A stretch of DNA of 64,000 nt from Nematostella vectensis (lineage: Eukaryota > Cnidaria > Anthozoa > Actiniaria > Edwardsiidae). A program made the translations under genes and the position numbers. This document shows, piece by piece, positions 46,501 through 59,400 of the stretch (position 1 is its first letter; the number at the start of each line of letters is the position of its first letter). The notes under the pieces are model-generated. The model searched no databases. It was not told the DNA's origin and was given only the letters and a program-made list of their open reading frames with translations. The DNA is taken from the NCBI RefSeq assembly GCF_932526225.1, contig NC_064047.1:5827501-5891500 (forward strand). Reading direction: 5' to 3'.

Positions 46501-47400
46501 GACCTAGTAGATAACTGCACGGGGTTCACCCTAGCCTCGTCTCCAGGTTGAGTGGCGCAGCGGAGAAGGCTCTGGAGAGAGGGCATTGCGTTACTTTTAA
46601 AAGCAGCCAAGCCCCAGGTGTTCAATACGGGTTTCCTGTGGTATGTAAAAAAAAAAACCTTCTATGGGTGAACTCGTCCTAGATCACAAGATTCATCTAC
46701 GAGCACAGGCAACCTGGTCAGAATGCCAGGAACTAGGCTGACCTCGAAGTACACTATAAGGGATCTTGAGATCCGACGAGCGGTTCAAGTCGCTCGCACA
46801 CTCTGCGCATGTGCAGTACGGATGTCACAGTCAGCTATCCTTGTTGTTCAGCTTCGTTTTTTGTTCCGTAAAAAAGCTGTAGTTTCATTATATTTGACCC
46901 TGATTATCCAGCCTAAATTTTGGTGAGTTTTTGAGAATATATGAATTTGGATGAGATTATATGGAAACCGTCTTTCTTTCTTATGTTTTTTTTTTCAAGC
47001 TAGCTCCAGGCTTTCTAACCGGCTTCCTCTTCTCAGGGTAGTTCTAGGCGTTCAGGCTGGGTTTGTAAAGAGTTTCGGCGACGCAGGTAGCAAGCTCTCC
47101 TGGTGTGAGCTCGTACAAGTCCCCATGCTGTCTCACGGTTTATCTCCGAACACAGAAAGCCCGGTGCCGCTGGGACAAGGCTGCGTCTCTTTGTCAAGAC
47201 GTTTGATCCTGCAAGCGCATTCCCACGTGCACCGTGCGAGCACGTATGGCGAGACTGGCAGAGGAACTGCTCGCCGTTTAAAGGCCCTTATTCACTAGCA
47301 TCTTCTGTGTGGTGCGATTTCTCTATCTCTGATGAAACCCTCGAAGTGCGAGCGTTTGACGTCGCTGATTCGTTACAATATACTAGTAGCCACGTGTGTG

Positions 47401-50400
47401 TCACGTGCTAATTTCTTCAGTGTTCCTCGCTCCATTTTCCTCGCTACTCACGGGTGTTATGTCTTTTTGTACGGGCTCCGTGACCTCGCAATTCAGTCCA
47501 TCCAAACCCTTAAAAGGTTCTTTACCAAGTTCTCTCTGTTGGTGTTCGACATCTTCGCTACCTTGCATTGAACTATCAACCGTGACATCTTCGCTATTCT
47601 GCGTTACACTGTTTAGCGTGACATCTTCCTTACCTTGCGTTACACTGCTATCTTCCACATTCTCACTACCATACGTACCGCTATTTACCGTGACATCTTC
47701 GCTACCTTGCGTTACACTATTTAGCGTGACATCTTCGCTACCTTGCGTTACATTCAAACTACCAATTTCTTCATGACCATTAACATTCGGAGCTACATTT
47801 CCAAGAATTTCTCCTTCGACGACTTCCCCCTCCTCCGGCTCTGACGACAAGGGTACTTCCCCACCCGGGGTAGGGGCATTGCTAGGTATGTCGACCTTGG
47901 TTGCTCCAGCATTGGGTGGTATCTCCATGCTAGAGGCCTGACGCTCAGGCGGAGTTTTTCGAGAATCTTCCTTGATGGGGTCAAACCGATTCCGCCGATC
48001 ACCACTAGAATCTGAGCTCTGGGATCTGTTATCTCGGCCTCGCCGCCTATCACGGTCACGATCCCTGTCACGCTCACGGTCAGGCACTCGTTCTCTGTCA
48101 CGGTCTCTATCCCTATCACGGTCTCTATCCCTGACACGATCTCTGTCACGACTTCGATCACGGTCACGTTCCCGGTCATGACGATCACGCGAGCTTTCAC
48201 GATCACGTTCACGAAGCCGATCACGATCCCTACTGCTTTCCCTACTGCCTCTTTTTGAGTCCCGGTCTCTTGGCTCGTCACGCATTATGTCACTAGTGTG
48301 ACGGTCGCGGTCCCTGCGATCACGGTCACGGTCTCTACTGTGTTCCCGATCTCGTTCTCTACTGTATTCATGGTCTCTTGGCGGTTTCTCCTCTGGATTT
48401 GGTCGTACTTCCTCCTTCACTCGATCTCTCGGTTCGTTTTGTCGATCTCTCGGTTCGTCTTGCAGATCTCTCAGTTCGTTTTGCCGATCTTTCGGTTCGT
48501 TTTGTCTTGGTTCACTTTGTTGCCTTAAAAAATCCTCCCCCTCCATATCCACACCCCCCGCCTCAGGTCGCTCATCAGGCGGCACACCTGGCCCGTGGTC
48601 GGGACCCCCATGCGGTAGCATGTCCCCACCCACTAGATTTGGCCGATCATCATGTGGAGGGCCAACCTGCCAGGGAGGGCCAGGGAACCTCATTGGGTGG
48701 GGCCCCCTCATGTGGCCAGGTTGTACCCAATGTGGGGGTGGGCCCATATGACGAGGGGCGCCATAACGTGGTCCTCGAAAGTCAGGCCTAAATTCTTGCC
48801 GGGTCAGACCCTCCATGCCCCTATGAGGCATGCCATATTGCACTTCGTCCCTTGGAGGACCTTGCCTTCTGAACTGTCCTCCAGGTCCCCTCTCTTCAGG
48901 ACCTCTAAAACGTGGTCCATCGGGACCTCCAAAATGAGGCCCATCAGGGCCTCTAAATTGGGGACCTTCAGGGCCTCTAAAACGGGGTCCATCCATGCCC
49001 CTAAAGTCACGGGGACCTCGCCCTCTGTCTTCGGGTGCCCCAAAAGGTCCTTGCCCTCTCTCTTGGGGTGGGGACCCCTCCTCCATGTGCACATCTTCCT
49101 CTGGGTTGTTCCCTTGTTGCCCTTCCTGCCTCCTGTTTCCTGGTCCCTCAAACCTCTGCCTGTCTTGGTCGAATGAGGGGCCCTTGGGTCCCCTGGGAGC
49201 ACCTTCAAATCTCGGGGGTCCATCGAATCTGTGAGCCCCCCCAAACCTTGGTTGGAACTGATGAACTCCAGCGGGCTCCTGTGATCTGGGTGGGATCCCA
49301 GTCTGTTGGCGGGGCTGAAACATGGGATTGCTGGTACCCTGTTGAGGGGGGAACTGACCCTTCATTCCAGGAGGCAGACCAGGTGGGGCAAATGGGGGTG
49401 GGACGTTCCACCCCGGAGGGTTACTGCCATCTTGCTGTGTCATATTTGGGGGAGGGATGCCGGTGAAGGGGGGTCGCATCATCATCTGAGGAGGCATCAA
49501 GGCCGGGTTGAACATAGGATGACCAGGGGGAGGCAGGTGTGTTGGTATTTGTGGGGGGAGGGTGACAACAGTTTGGCTAGGGCCATCAATTCCTGCATCA
49601 GGCTTTTCTCCTGTGAAAAAAACAACAACAATAATTTGATTAATGAATTGATACTTATGAGTTATCATGAGAACAGATAATTAAACTGAAGAGGAAGGGT
49701 TTGAGACAAAGATGCTTTATAAAAGAATCCTAGTTAGCCACACCTTTGCTGTTTATTTTTATTATTGTTGAAAAACAAAGACATCTCTTTTTAACAATGA
49801 GTTTTATACATACCAAATTCAATAAAAAAATATCATAATAGCAACAAAAGATCAACAAACGGATGACAAAGTGGCAACTGACGCTGAAACTCTAATTCTT
49901 CCTCTAAGTGGTTCAGTCAATCAGGGGCAGGAATGACCATGTGATAGCAAAAAGAGGATAAAAAGAGTAGGAATTATACTGGTTCTGCTCTGTTGCACCA
50001 CACTGAAGTCCCAAAGATCTCAACATGTCAGAAAAGAAACAACCACAAAAAGTACTTTATCCTTCACAAATCAACATACAGTGTTTCAAATTGCCTAGAG
50101 CATAAATAGGTTTAGATTCAGATGCATGACGAAAGCAAGAGGACGGCCCATGTTCATGACAGTTCATAACATGTCTATGCTTTCTTGCATCCTCTTTGGA
50201 AGCACCGCACATAAAAAATCAGTGTTTGTTTGCAATCAAATCTAAAACACCCTATTTTTCTATGCTTGTGACTTCAACTGTACAAGTATTCTAGCCAAAA
50301 TTTGTCCAACATACCAGGATTCTTGAGATGCTCAGGGATACTTTCAGGGTCAATCCAGCCACCTTCTCCTAGGCTCTCAAGGTCGGGGGATGCCCCTAGT

Positions 50401-53400
50401 TTATCATGAGGGATGTAGGTGACTCCTATGCTCACATTAAAGAACTCTTTATATTCCCGGTCCTTAACTCCTTTCGCTGGAGCCCAGGCCAACTAAAAAA
50501 CAACGACATTAATTTATCAGTAAATAGTAAAAACCACTAAATACAGACTGAAAAAATTACAATAAAAGCATGAAATAACAATCTACATACAAAATACTTG
50601 TATGAGGGCCTTGTGTGCAAAAACTAGGGAACATTACGCTCCCAAAACGCTTTGTATTTTAAAGCAACCGAATTCTAAATTAAATGTTAAGGAAGCATCT
50701 TTAAGTAGGCATGTGTAACAAGTGCTGTTAGTAAAAAAATTATTACAAATGGACAATATAAATTCTTTCAGAATTATCTAAATGCAATAACATAAGCTTC
50801 AATTTACTGCAAGCATCAGTTGAACATAACATAAGCTTCAATTTACTGCAAGCATCAGTTGAACTTGTAACTCATGATTCACTGTATGAACACTTTAACA
50901 ACAATTGGTTTTTAACATAAAAACATGAGGGACGAAAAATGTATCTACAATCCACAACAAAAGTAAGTGGGACACTTCGCATACGAACAACCTCCAACCC
51001 TCTCCCCCGATTAGTATTGGTTAGAGGCGATTTTTCAGCTTAAAACACAAGCAGTTGTAAGGTGACCATTTGCCCTCCAACATTGAGGAAGGGGGAGGGA
51101 AAGTGTCCCATTAGTTTTGTAACAGATTGTAGGTTCTTGCAGCATTCTCTGTGCAACTCACCTTGACAGAGTTTCCATATAGTTTGATATTGCGTAGTTT
51201 GTCCAAGGCTCTGTAGGCATCTTCTCTTTTTTCCATCTGAATATATGCACACCCACGGGGAGGTATCAACTATGGAGGAGAAGCAGACAAATTCAGACAT
51301 CTGAATATATGCACACCCACGGGGAGGTATCAACTATGGAGGAGAAGCAGACAAATTCAGACATCTGAATATATGCACACCCACTGGGAGGTATCAACTA
51401 TGGAGGAGAAGCAGACAAATTCAGACATCTGAATATATGCACACCCATGGGGAGGTATCAACTATGGAGGAGAATAAAACAAATTCAGACATCTGAATAT
51501 ATGCACACCCACGGGGAGGTATCAACTATGGAGGAGAATAAAACAAATTCATACATCTGAATATATGCACACCCACGGGGAGGTATCAACTATGGAGGAG
51601 AATAAAACAAATTCAGACATCTGAATATATGCACACCCACGGGGAGGTATCAACTATGGAGGAGAAGCAGACAAATTCAGACATCTGAATATATGCACAC
51701 CCACGGGGAGGTATCAACTATGGAGGAGAAGCAGACAAATTCAGACATCTGAATATATGCACACCCACGGGGAGGTATCAACTATGGAGGAGAATAAAAC
51801 AAATTCAGACATCTGAATATATGCACACCCACGGGGAGGTATCAACTATGGAGGAGAATAAAACAAATTCATACATCTGAATATATGCACACCCACGGGG
51901 AGGTATCAACTATGGAGGAGAATAAAACAAATTCAGACATCTGAATATATGCACACCCACGGGGAGGTATCAACTATGGAGGAGAAGCAGACAAATTCAG
52001 ACATCTGAATATATGCACACCCATGGGGAGGTATCAACTATGGAGGAGAATAAAACAAATTCAGACATCTGAATATATGCACACCCACGGGGAGGTATCA
52101 ACTATGGAGGAGAAGCAGACAAATTCAGACATCTGAATATATGCACACCCACGGGGAGGTATCAACTATGGAGGAGAAGCAGACAAATTCAGACATCTGA
52201 ATATATGCACACCCACGGGGAGGTATCAACTATGGAGGAGAAGCAGACAAATTCAGACATCTGAATATATGCACACCCACGGGGAGGTATCAACTATGGA
52301 GGAGAAGCAGACAAATTCAGACATCTGAATATATGCACACCCACGGGGAGGTATCAACTATGGAGGAGAAGCAGACAAATTCAGACATCTGGATATATGC
52401 ACACCCACGGGGAGGTATCAACTATGGAGGAGAAGCAGACAAATTCAGACATCTGAATATATGCACACCCACTGGGAGGTATCAACTATGGAGGAGAAGC
52501 AGACAAATTCAGACATCTGAATATATGCACACCCACGGGGAGGTATCAACTATGGGGGAGAAGCAGACAAATTCAGACATCTGAATATATGCACACCCAC
52601 GGGGAGGTATCAACTATGGAGGAGAAGCAGACAAATTCAGACATCTGAATATATGCACACCCACGGGGAGGTATCACTTATGGAGGAGAAGCAGACAAAT
52701 TCAGACATCTGAATATATGCACACCCACGGGGAGGTATCAACTATGGAGGAGAAGCAGACAAATTCAGACATCTGAATATATGCACACCCACGGGGAGGT
52801 ACCAACTATGGAGGAGAAGCAGACAAATTCAGACATCTGAATATATGCACACCCACGGGGAGGTATCAACTATGGAGGAGAAGCAGACAAATTCAGACAT
52901 CTGAATATATGCACACCCACGGGGAGGTATCAACTATGGAGGAGAATAAAACAAATTCATACATCTGGAAAAAAAAATGAAAATTATCCTTATGCAAAAT
53001 TAAGTATATGGCTGAATATTTCCAATAATTCCTATAATAAGGGAAGGGCATATGCATCTAGAGTGGTCAAAGAACGAATAGAAAAAAATAACAACAAAAT
53101 ATTTGTTGGGATTGAAACAACTAAAAACAATCACACCACTAATGGATAAGTTATCTACTCACATCAATAGACGTGATAGTGCCATGCTCTTCAAATATTC
53201 CCTGAAGTGTATCTTGGGTCACAATCTTGGCTAGGTGACCAACCCAGATAGTGGAACTGCAAACTAAAGGCAAACAGCACATTGAAAACACAGACTCGTT
53301 TTATGTAAGTGGAAGGTAAAACTGCCCATTTTAAAAATAAATGATGCTATTCGGTTTTTCCAATTTGTGGCTTCTCATAGACAGGGGGGGTTGAGGGTTA

Positions 53401-56400
53401 CAAAAACCCAAACCCACTCAGCTAAATGACAGGAAACTGAAGAGCCCTGTGAGAGAAAATAGTCCAATGAATGGCCCAAAAAGACCCTACTCCCCCTACT
53501 CAAGATCCTGGTTACAGCAGTGTGCTAGTGATTTAGATAATTGTGCCTGGTAGAGTTGGAAGTGATTAATCATAATGCTTCCGTTATTGTTGGGTGTCAT
53601 TTTGTGGAGGATCAGTTAATAAGAGACAATCAACATAGTGATACTGCAAGCAGCTTCAGTCCGCCCGTCTCTTATGATCATCATTTCCAACACTCAAGTA
53701 AATTTCTACAGTAAGTAAATTTCTACAGTAGGTTTACTCCCTATATACATCAAACAGGGATCATCGTCATATCTTTTAGGGTGTAAATTTGGAGCCTTGG
53801 GTATCTTTTAGGGGTGAAAATGAGAATGCCCAAATTTTTTTTGACAAAATATGAGAAGCAATGAAATCTAAGTAACCACCTAAAAATAAAATTGTGTGCT
53901 TTCAATCTAAAATAACGCAACAGCTTTCACAAAACACCCAATGGCAATGGGGTACACATTTGGTACTTTGCTAGGGTGAGCAAATGGCTATTGATGCCTT
54001 TAGCTCATTTGATGGAGAACACATACCACTGAGAGCATCCTTCTCCACAGCAGGAATATGTGGGTTCTTCGTCTCTGGCTCTGCCTCTTTCACCTTCTCT
54101 CGGTCCCTCTCATCTCGATCCTTTGGCCTTTCATGTCCTTTATCTTTATCACGGTCCCTATCCCGACCTCTGTCACGATCACGGTCTCTGTCACGATCAC
54201 GATCCCTTCTGTCCCGCCCTCTGTCCCTATCCCGGTCACGACCTCGGCGAGGAGAGCGGGACCTGTGCCCTGGTGAACGGCTCCGCCTCCTAGGTGACTG
54301 GGATCTCCTTCTGTGACCAGGGGACCTTTCTCTATGCTGATTCTTATCTGAGGAACATGTATAAAAATGGAATGAGTTTGAGAATTACAGTGTGACGTAA
54401 AAAAATGAACTGTATCTTTCAATGCTTAACTTTAAATAAACAAAAAACACCTATTTCAATTAACGTTGTTGGTGCAAATGGAGAATGGTAGCATAAGACA
54501 AATTGCGGCTTGTAGGTATAATTACCCCTTAGAGTAATGAATAACTAATCGCACGAGTTATTCACATTTTCCTGCTTTCAGTAAAATATTAGGAGTCCAT
54601 TGGTATTTTTGGATGGTAGCACTGCCATGTGGCAAATGCCATTCGTCATTTGTGCTGACAACGTTTTTTGAAATAGGCGTATTTTAAAGTAAAATCATCT
54701 TAGTTAGAAACAGCAAATAAAATTGCTGCACGAGTGGTGCATGGAATTATCAGAATAATCCAGTTCCTAAAACTTTGTGTAACAGAATATGACAAGTACA
54801 ATATACTGTCTGGAATATATCAACAAGAATATCTATATAGCCTAGAGAGATATTTTAGACTACACTATACTGAGCATTTTTAGTAAAAACTTGTTGTATG
54901 AATGCCAAATATCATCGTCCTAGCATAGAAATATATGAATTGTAAGCAAAACCTTTCCACTGTACATAAGGTGTAGGATCAGCAAATAAGAGACAATCAA
55001 CAGATGCCGCAAGCAGCTTCAGTCCGCCCGTCTCTAATTGTCATCACATCCATCATTATACTGACATCTTATCCATATGTCCAACATCATATCTGTATAC
55101 GTCTGATATCATATCCATATGTCTGACTTGATATCTGTATATGTCTGATATCATATCCATGTGTCTGATTTCATGTCTGTATGAATGATATCATATGCTT
55201 AACAAAAAACCTACCAGAGGGATCATCAGATTCTGGCCGGAACTTGGAATCTCTGTTTTCTTGCCTGAAGAACATAATAATAAAGTTAAGGCTGATTTCA
55301 ACGGTGAAGTTTTACTTTATTCGTCTGATACTGACTAGTGCTGTGCCAACCGATTTCTGGTTATCCCCACCCCTACCCCTTAAAAACGAGGCTGGGGTCA
55401 TCCCCATACCCCCCCCCCCTGTAGATACCATAAACAAAAAGGGCAGGGCACAAAGATAGGGGGGATAACCCTGCAGTCAGACTAGGGCCTCCCTGAGAAT
55501 GACAACAATAGGATCCAGCAGTCAGACTAGGGCCCCCCTGAGAATGACAACAATGGGATCCAGCAGTCAGACTAGGACCCCCCTGAGAATGATAACAATG
55601 GGATCCTGCAGTCAGACTAGGGCCCCCCTGAGAATGATAACAATGGGATCCAGCAGTCAGACTAGGGCCCCCCTGAGAATGACAACAATGGGATCCTGCA
55701 GTCAGACTAGGACCCCCCTGAGAATGATAACAATGGGATCCAGCAGTCAGACTAGGACCCCTCTGAGAATGATAACAATGGGATCCTGCAGTCAGACTAG
55801 GGCCCCCCTGAGAATGATAACAATGGGATCCTGCAGTCAGACTAGGACCCCCCTGAGAATGACAACAATGGGATCCTGCAGCCTGACTAGGACCCCCCTG
55901 AGAATGATAACAATGGGATCCTGCAGTCAGACTAGGACCCCCCTGAGAATGATAACAATGGGATCCTGCAGTCAGACTAGGACCCCCCTGAGAATGATAA
56001 CAATGGGATCCTGCAGTCAGACTAGGACCCCCCTGAGAATGATAACAATGGGATCCTGCAGTCAGACTAGGACCCCCTGAGAATGATAACAATGGGATCC
56101 TGCAGTCAGACTAGGACCCCCCTGAGAATGATAACAATGGGATCCTGCAGTCAGACTAGGACCCCCCTGAGAATGATAACAATGGGATCCTGCAGTGAGA
56201 CTAGGACCCCCCTGAGAATGATAACAATGGGATCCTGCAGTCAGACTAGGACCCCCCTGAGAATGATAACAATGGGATCAGCAAAAAAGAGACAATCAAC
56301 AGATGCCGCAAGCAGCTTCAGTCCGCCCGTCTCTGATTGTCATCACATCCATCATTATACTGACATCATATCCGCATGTCTGACATCATATCCGCATGTC

Positions 56401-59400
56401 TGACATCATATCCGCCGCATGTCTGACATCATATCTGCATGTCTGATATCATATCCGCATGTCTGACATCATATCTGCATGTCTGACATCATATCCGCAT
56501 GTCTGACATCACATTTGATATATCTGACATCATTTCCATATATTTGATGCCCAGGCTCAGAAGAATAAGAATGATAGCTAGCACTTAGGAATACCCCTTC
56601 TGTCAGTTTAGGAAGACCCTTACTAACTTACGTTTGACTAAGACGTCTTTCCTCTTCTCGAAGATGCCGGCGCTGCTCAGCAATCCTGGTAGCATCGTCT
56701 TGTTCATCGCCATAGTCAAAATCATCTAGTGGGTCCTTCTTGGCCATGTCTTCCTGCCCAGGATGAGGCTGACCAGGTAGTCCTTGCTGGTCCCATACCA
56801 TTTGTCCAGGAACTCCTGGTGTTGGTAGAAGTCCCCTACCCATTCCTCCTTCTTGGTACAGTTTTCCTGGCACACCCTCTGGCTGTTGTGGTATCACACC
56901 GACTTGCGGTGCTGCCCCAAGTAGGCTGGGTGTGTTCGGCATCTGCCCCGAGTATTGAGGTGCTGGTATCCCCTGGTCTTGGGGTTCATTGCTATTTTGT
57001 GCAGTGGGGAGTCTTATATTCATACCTAGAGTAACAAGAACAAAACCTTACTCAGTAACAATTTTTATTTTTTTATACAGCTTGTCTGTAGTCTTTCTAG
57101 TCAAATACAACGAATTACATTAGCTTTTCAACTCAAGGTTAGCTACAGCTGCATGCTGAGTATGGCCAACAAAATTAAGGCACACAATAAGAAAATTAGC
57201 CAACAGCGTAAAGCCCTAAGTACGAAAACATGCAATTGCATATAAATGAACCAAGCTAGTTACGAAATGCCGGCATGAGAACAAATTGTATGCAATGAAC
57301 TATAAAGGGAGTTGAACTGTTAGGTAACACCAGAGCCTGACGATTCCTTCATAGCATGAAACTCTGTGTCGACGGTGCGCCAGGAACCATATATATTATT
57401 GTATAGTCAAATACCTAATCAGACCACCTAGTTTTTCTACAACTTGTCAGTAGTCTTCCTTGTTTTATGCCTAAGTAGACCTCATAGTCTTTGTACAGAT
57501 TGTCTGTGGTCTTTCTAGTTTTAGGCCTATGCAGACCACCTTGTCTTTCTAAAGCTTTTCTGAAGTCTTTATAGTTTTACACCTACTCAGACCACTTCAA
57601 GTTCAGATCACCTAGGTTTCCTAATCTTTCTAGTTTCAGCCTACTCAGACAACCAATAGTAGTTTCCCTAGATCTACCACCACACCTGTAAGTGCCTGTA
57701 TTTGAGCCAGCACATGGGGCTGCAGCTGGAACCGGGGCGTGTCCCCCTCTCCTTCCGGGGCACCTGACAACCCTGGCTGCTGCACGCCCTGGGGAGTGCC
57801 GTGGAATGAAGAGGGATCCTGTTGATGCTGCTGTGGTGGTACCAGTGGTTCATTCTCTGGTGCCCGCTGAAGAAGTTGTTGCTGCTGCTGATTGATGTGC
57901 TGTTGTTCCTAAGGGAAGATATATCTATTAGTAATGTACTCATTAGTTAGTACATTTATCTATTGCATATTTATGATAAGTATATTTATATCATAAGTAT
58001 ATTCATCTACAGTGGAACCTGGATTTTACGATAAGCTTCGGGAGAAAGAAAATGTCTCGTAAAATCAAGGTATCATTGCAAAGAGGTCCTTGATTTTACA
58101 ATATAAACAAAATCCATGGAAAATATCGCTGTAGTGAGGTCGGGTCAATAATCAACCTTCACAAAGTAATAATACTGTAACTGTACTCTGATTAAGACAG
58201 TTCAGTTATTCTCTGTAAGACTGTAACCTGTCTTAACAAGATTTCTCAAGTCAAGAAATAGATTAACTGTAAGTATGCGTGAGGTATCTTTTGTTTTTGT
58301 CTTTGTTGATAGTCAGAATCAGTAATATTGTTGTATCAAGGTCAATATTAAGCTTGGGAGAACAAATTTGGTATCGTAAAATGGAGATGTTGTATACAAT
58401 ATCGTTAGATAAATTTCACTGTATTTCCGCCAGGAGAAAGGAGCACCATGGTAAAATCGAAGTTATCGTAAAATCCAGGTTCCACTGTATCAGCAATTTA
58501 TGCCAAGCAAAAAGTATTATCTCTTATGGTGCAACACTTCAGGCAGTTGACAGTTTTGTAAAGTAAAACAATCTTTTTCGCACTAGGATGCCAATTTGAG
58601 CCTGTTAGAGACACTTCAACACCCACCTCAAGCTGTCGCCGCAGCAGCTCAATCTGCTGTTGCTGCTGCTGTAGTTGTTGCTGCTGCAGCGCACTTATAA
58701 AGCTACCTGGGTCCGCCCCTGCCATTGTTGGGAACTGCCCCACCTCAGCCGCCGCTTGCTGTGGCATCTGGGTCATCGCTGATGTGGCTACGTCAGGGAG
58801 CTCCTGCACAGGTTGGGCAGGTCCAGCGGTGGATGGCTGAATTGAAACTGTGTAGAACAATAAAACTTGCTTAGAGTGACAATCAACCAGTACTTTGCTA
58901 TTGTTAACAATTGCCAATAGAACAGCCTAATTTCAATAAAAGGCTGATACTTGAGTAACACATTGATGATATCACAGTAACATGTTTCAAATAGACCATA
59001 GAAATGGCTACATTTTAGGAATCAGCACTGAGCAAGAGTTAACCCTTTCACTCCCAAGGGGGCCATGCCAGATGATGCCCTATTTCCTAAGGGCCTAGGG
59101 ATTAACACTCTTATCAATGGAGCCAATTCTATATGGTACAAGAAAATTGAAAATAAGGCTTTAAATACTCAAAATCATGTTTAACAATAGTAAAAATGTT
59201 TATTGCCAAGACAATTCCCTATCCATTGATGTACATAATTAGGGTGAATGTGCCATAAGATTTTATAAAACTTGAAGTTGAAATAATGGTTATTTACAAA
59301 GTGCACCTATTTATCATCTGATCCTAAAATTACAAGTCAATATCTTTCATATTACATCAAAATCTACAATAAAAATACAGTTATTATGTTGAGCATGTTT

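Larger units (their letters stand above)
44415..47400. other. Between the Kelch gene start and SCAF gene 3' end
   Basis: Presumed Kelch promoter next to 44415 and SCAF 3' UTR next to 47400. Repeats fill much of the rest: a C-run/G-run hairpin at 44911-44950, a 'gagtaccactgca' dispersed repeat to about 45090, a hAT-like MITE at 45613-45833 and a TTAA MITE at 46262-46500. Short frames in between look random. Confidence 0.55.

Noticed and set aside
47332-47776. Plus-strand frames of 79 and 126 aa near the SCAF 3' end
   Set aside because: Mostly antisense to the SEDVT-repeat end of the SCAF last exon; no independent support.
48652-49244. Open frames of 137-174 aa overlapping the SCAF last exon
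   Set aside because: Shadow frames of a Pro/Gly- and RD-rich coding exon; the minus-strand SCAF frame continues the RRM gene and matches the family.
51234-52961. CRISPR array
   Set aside because: Units are contiguous with no variable spacers, lie in a eukaryotic intron and match the neighbouring exon; no cas genes.
55373-56403. 239-aa and 193-aa frames as secreted repeat proteins
   Set aside because: A 45-bp minisatellite, open on both strands, inside a SCAF intron.
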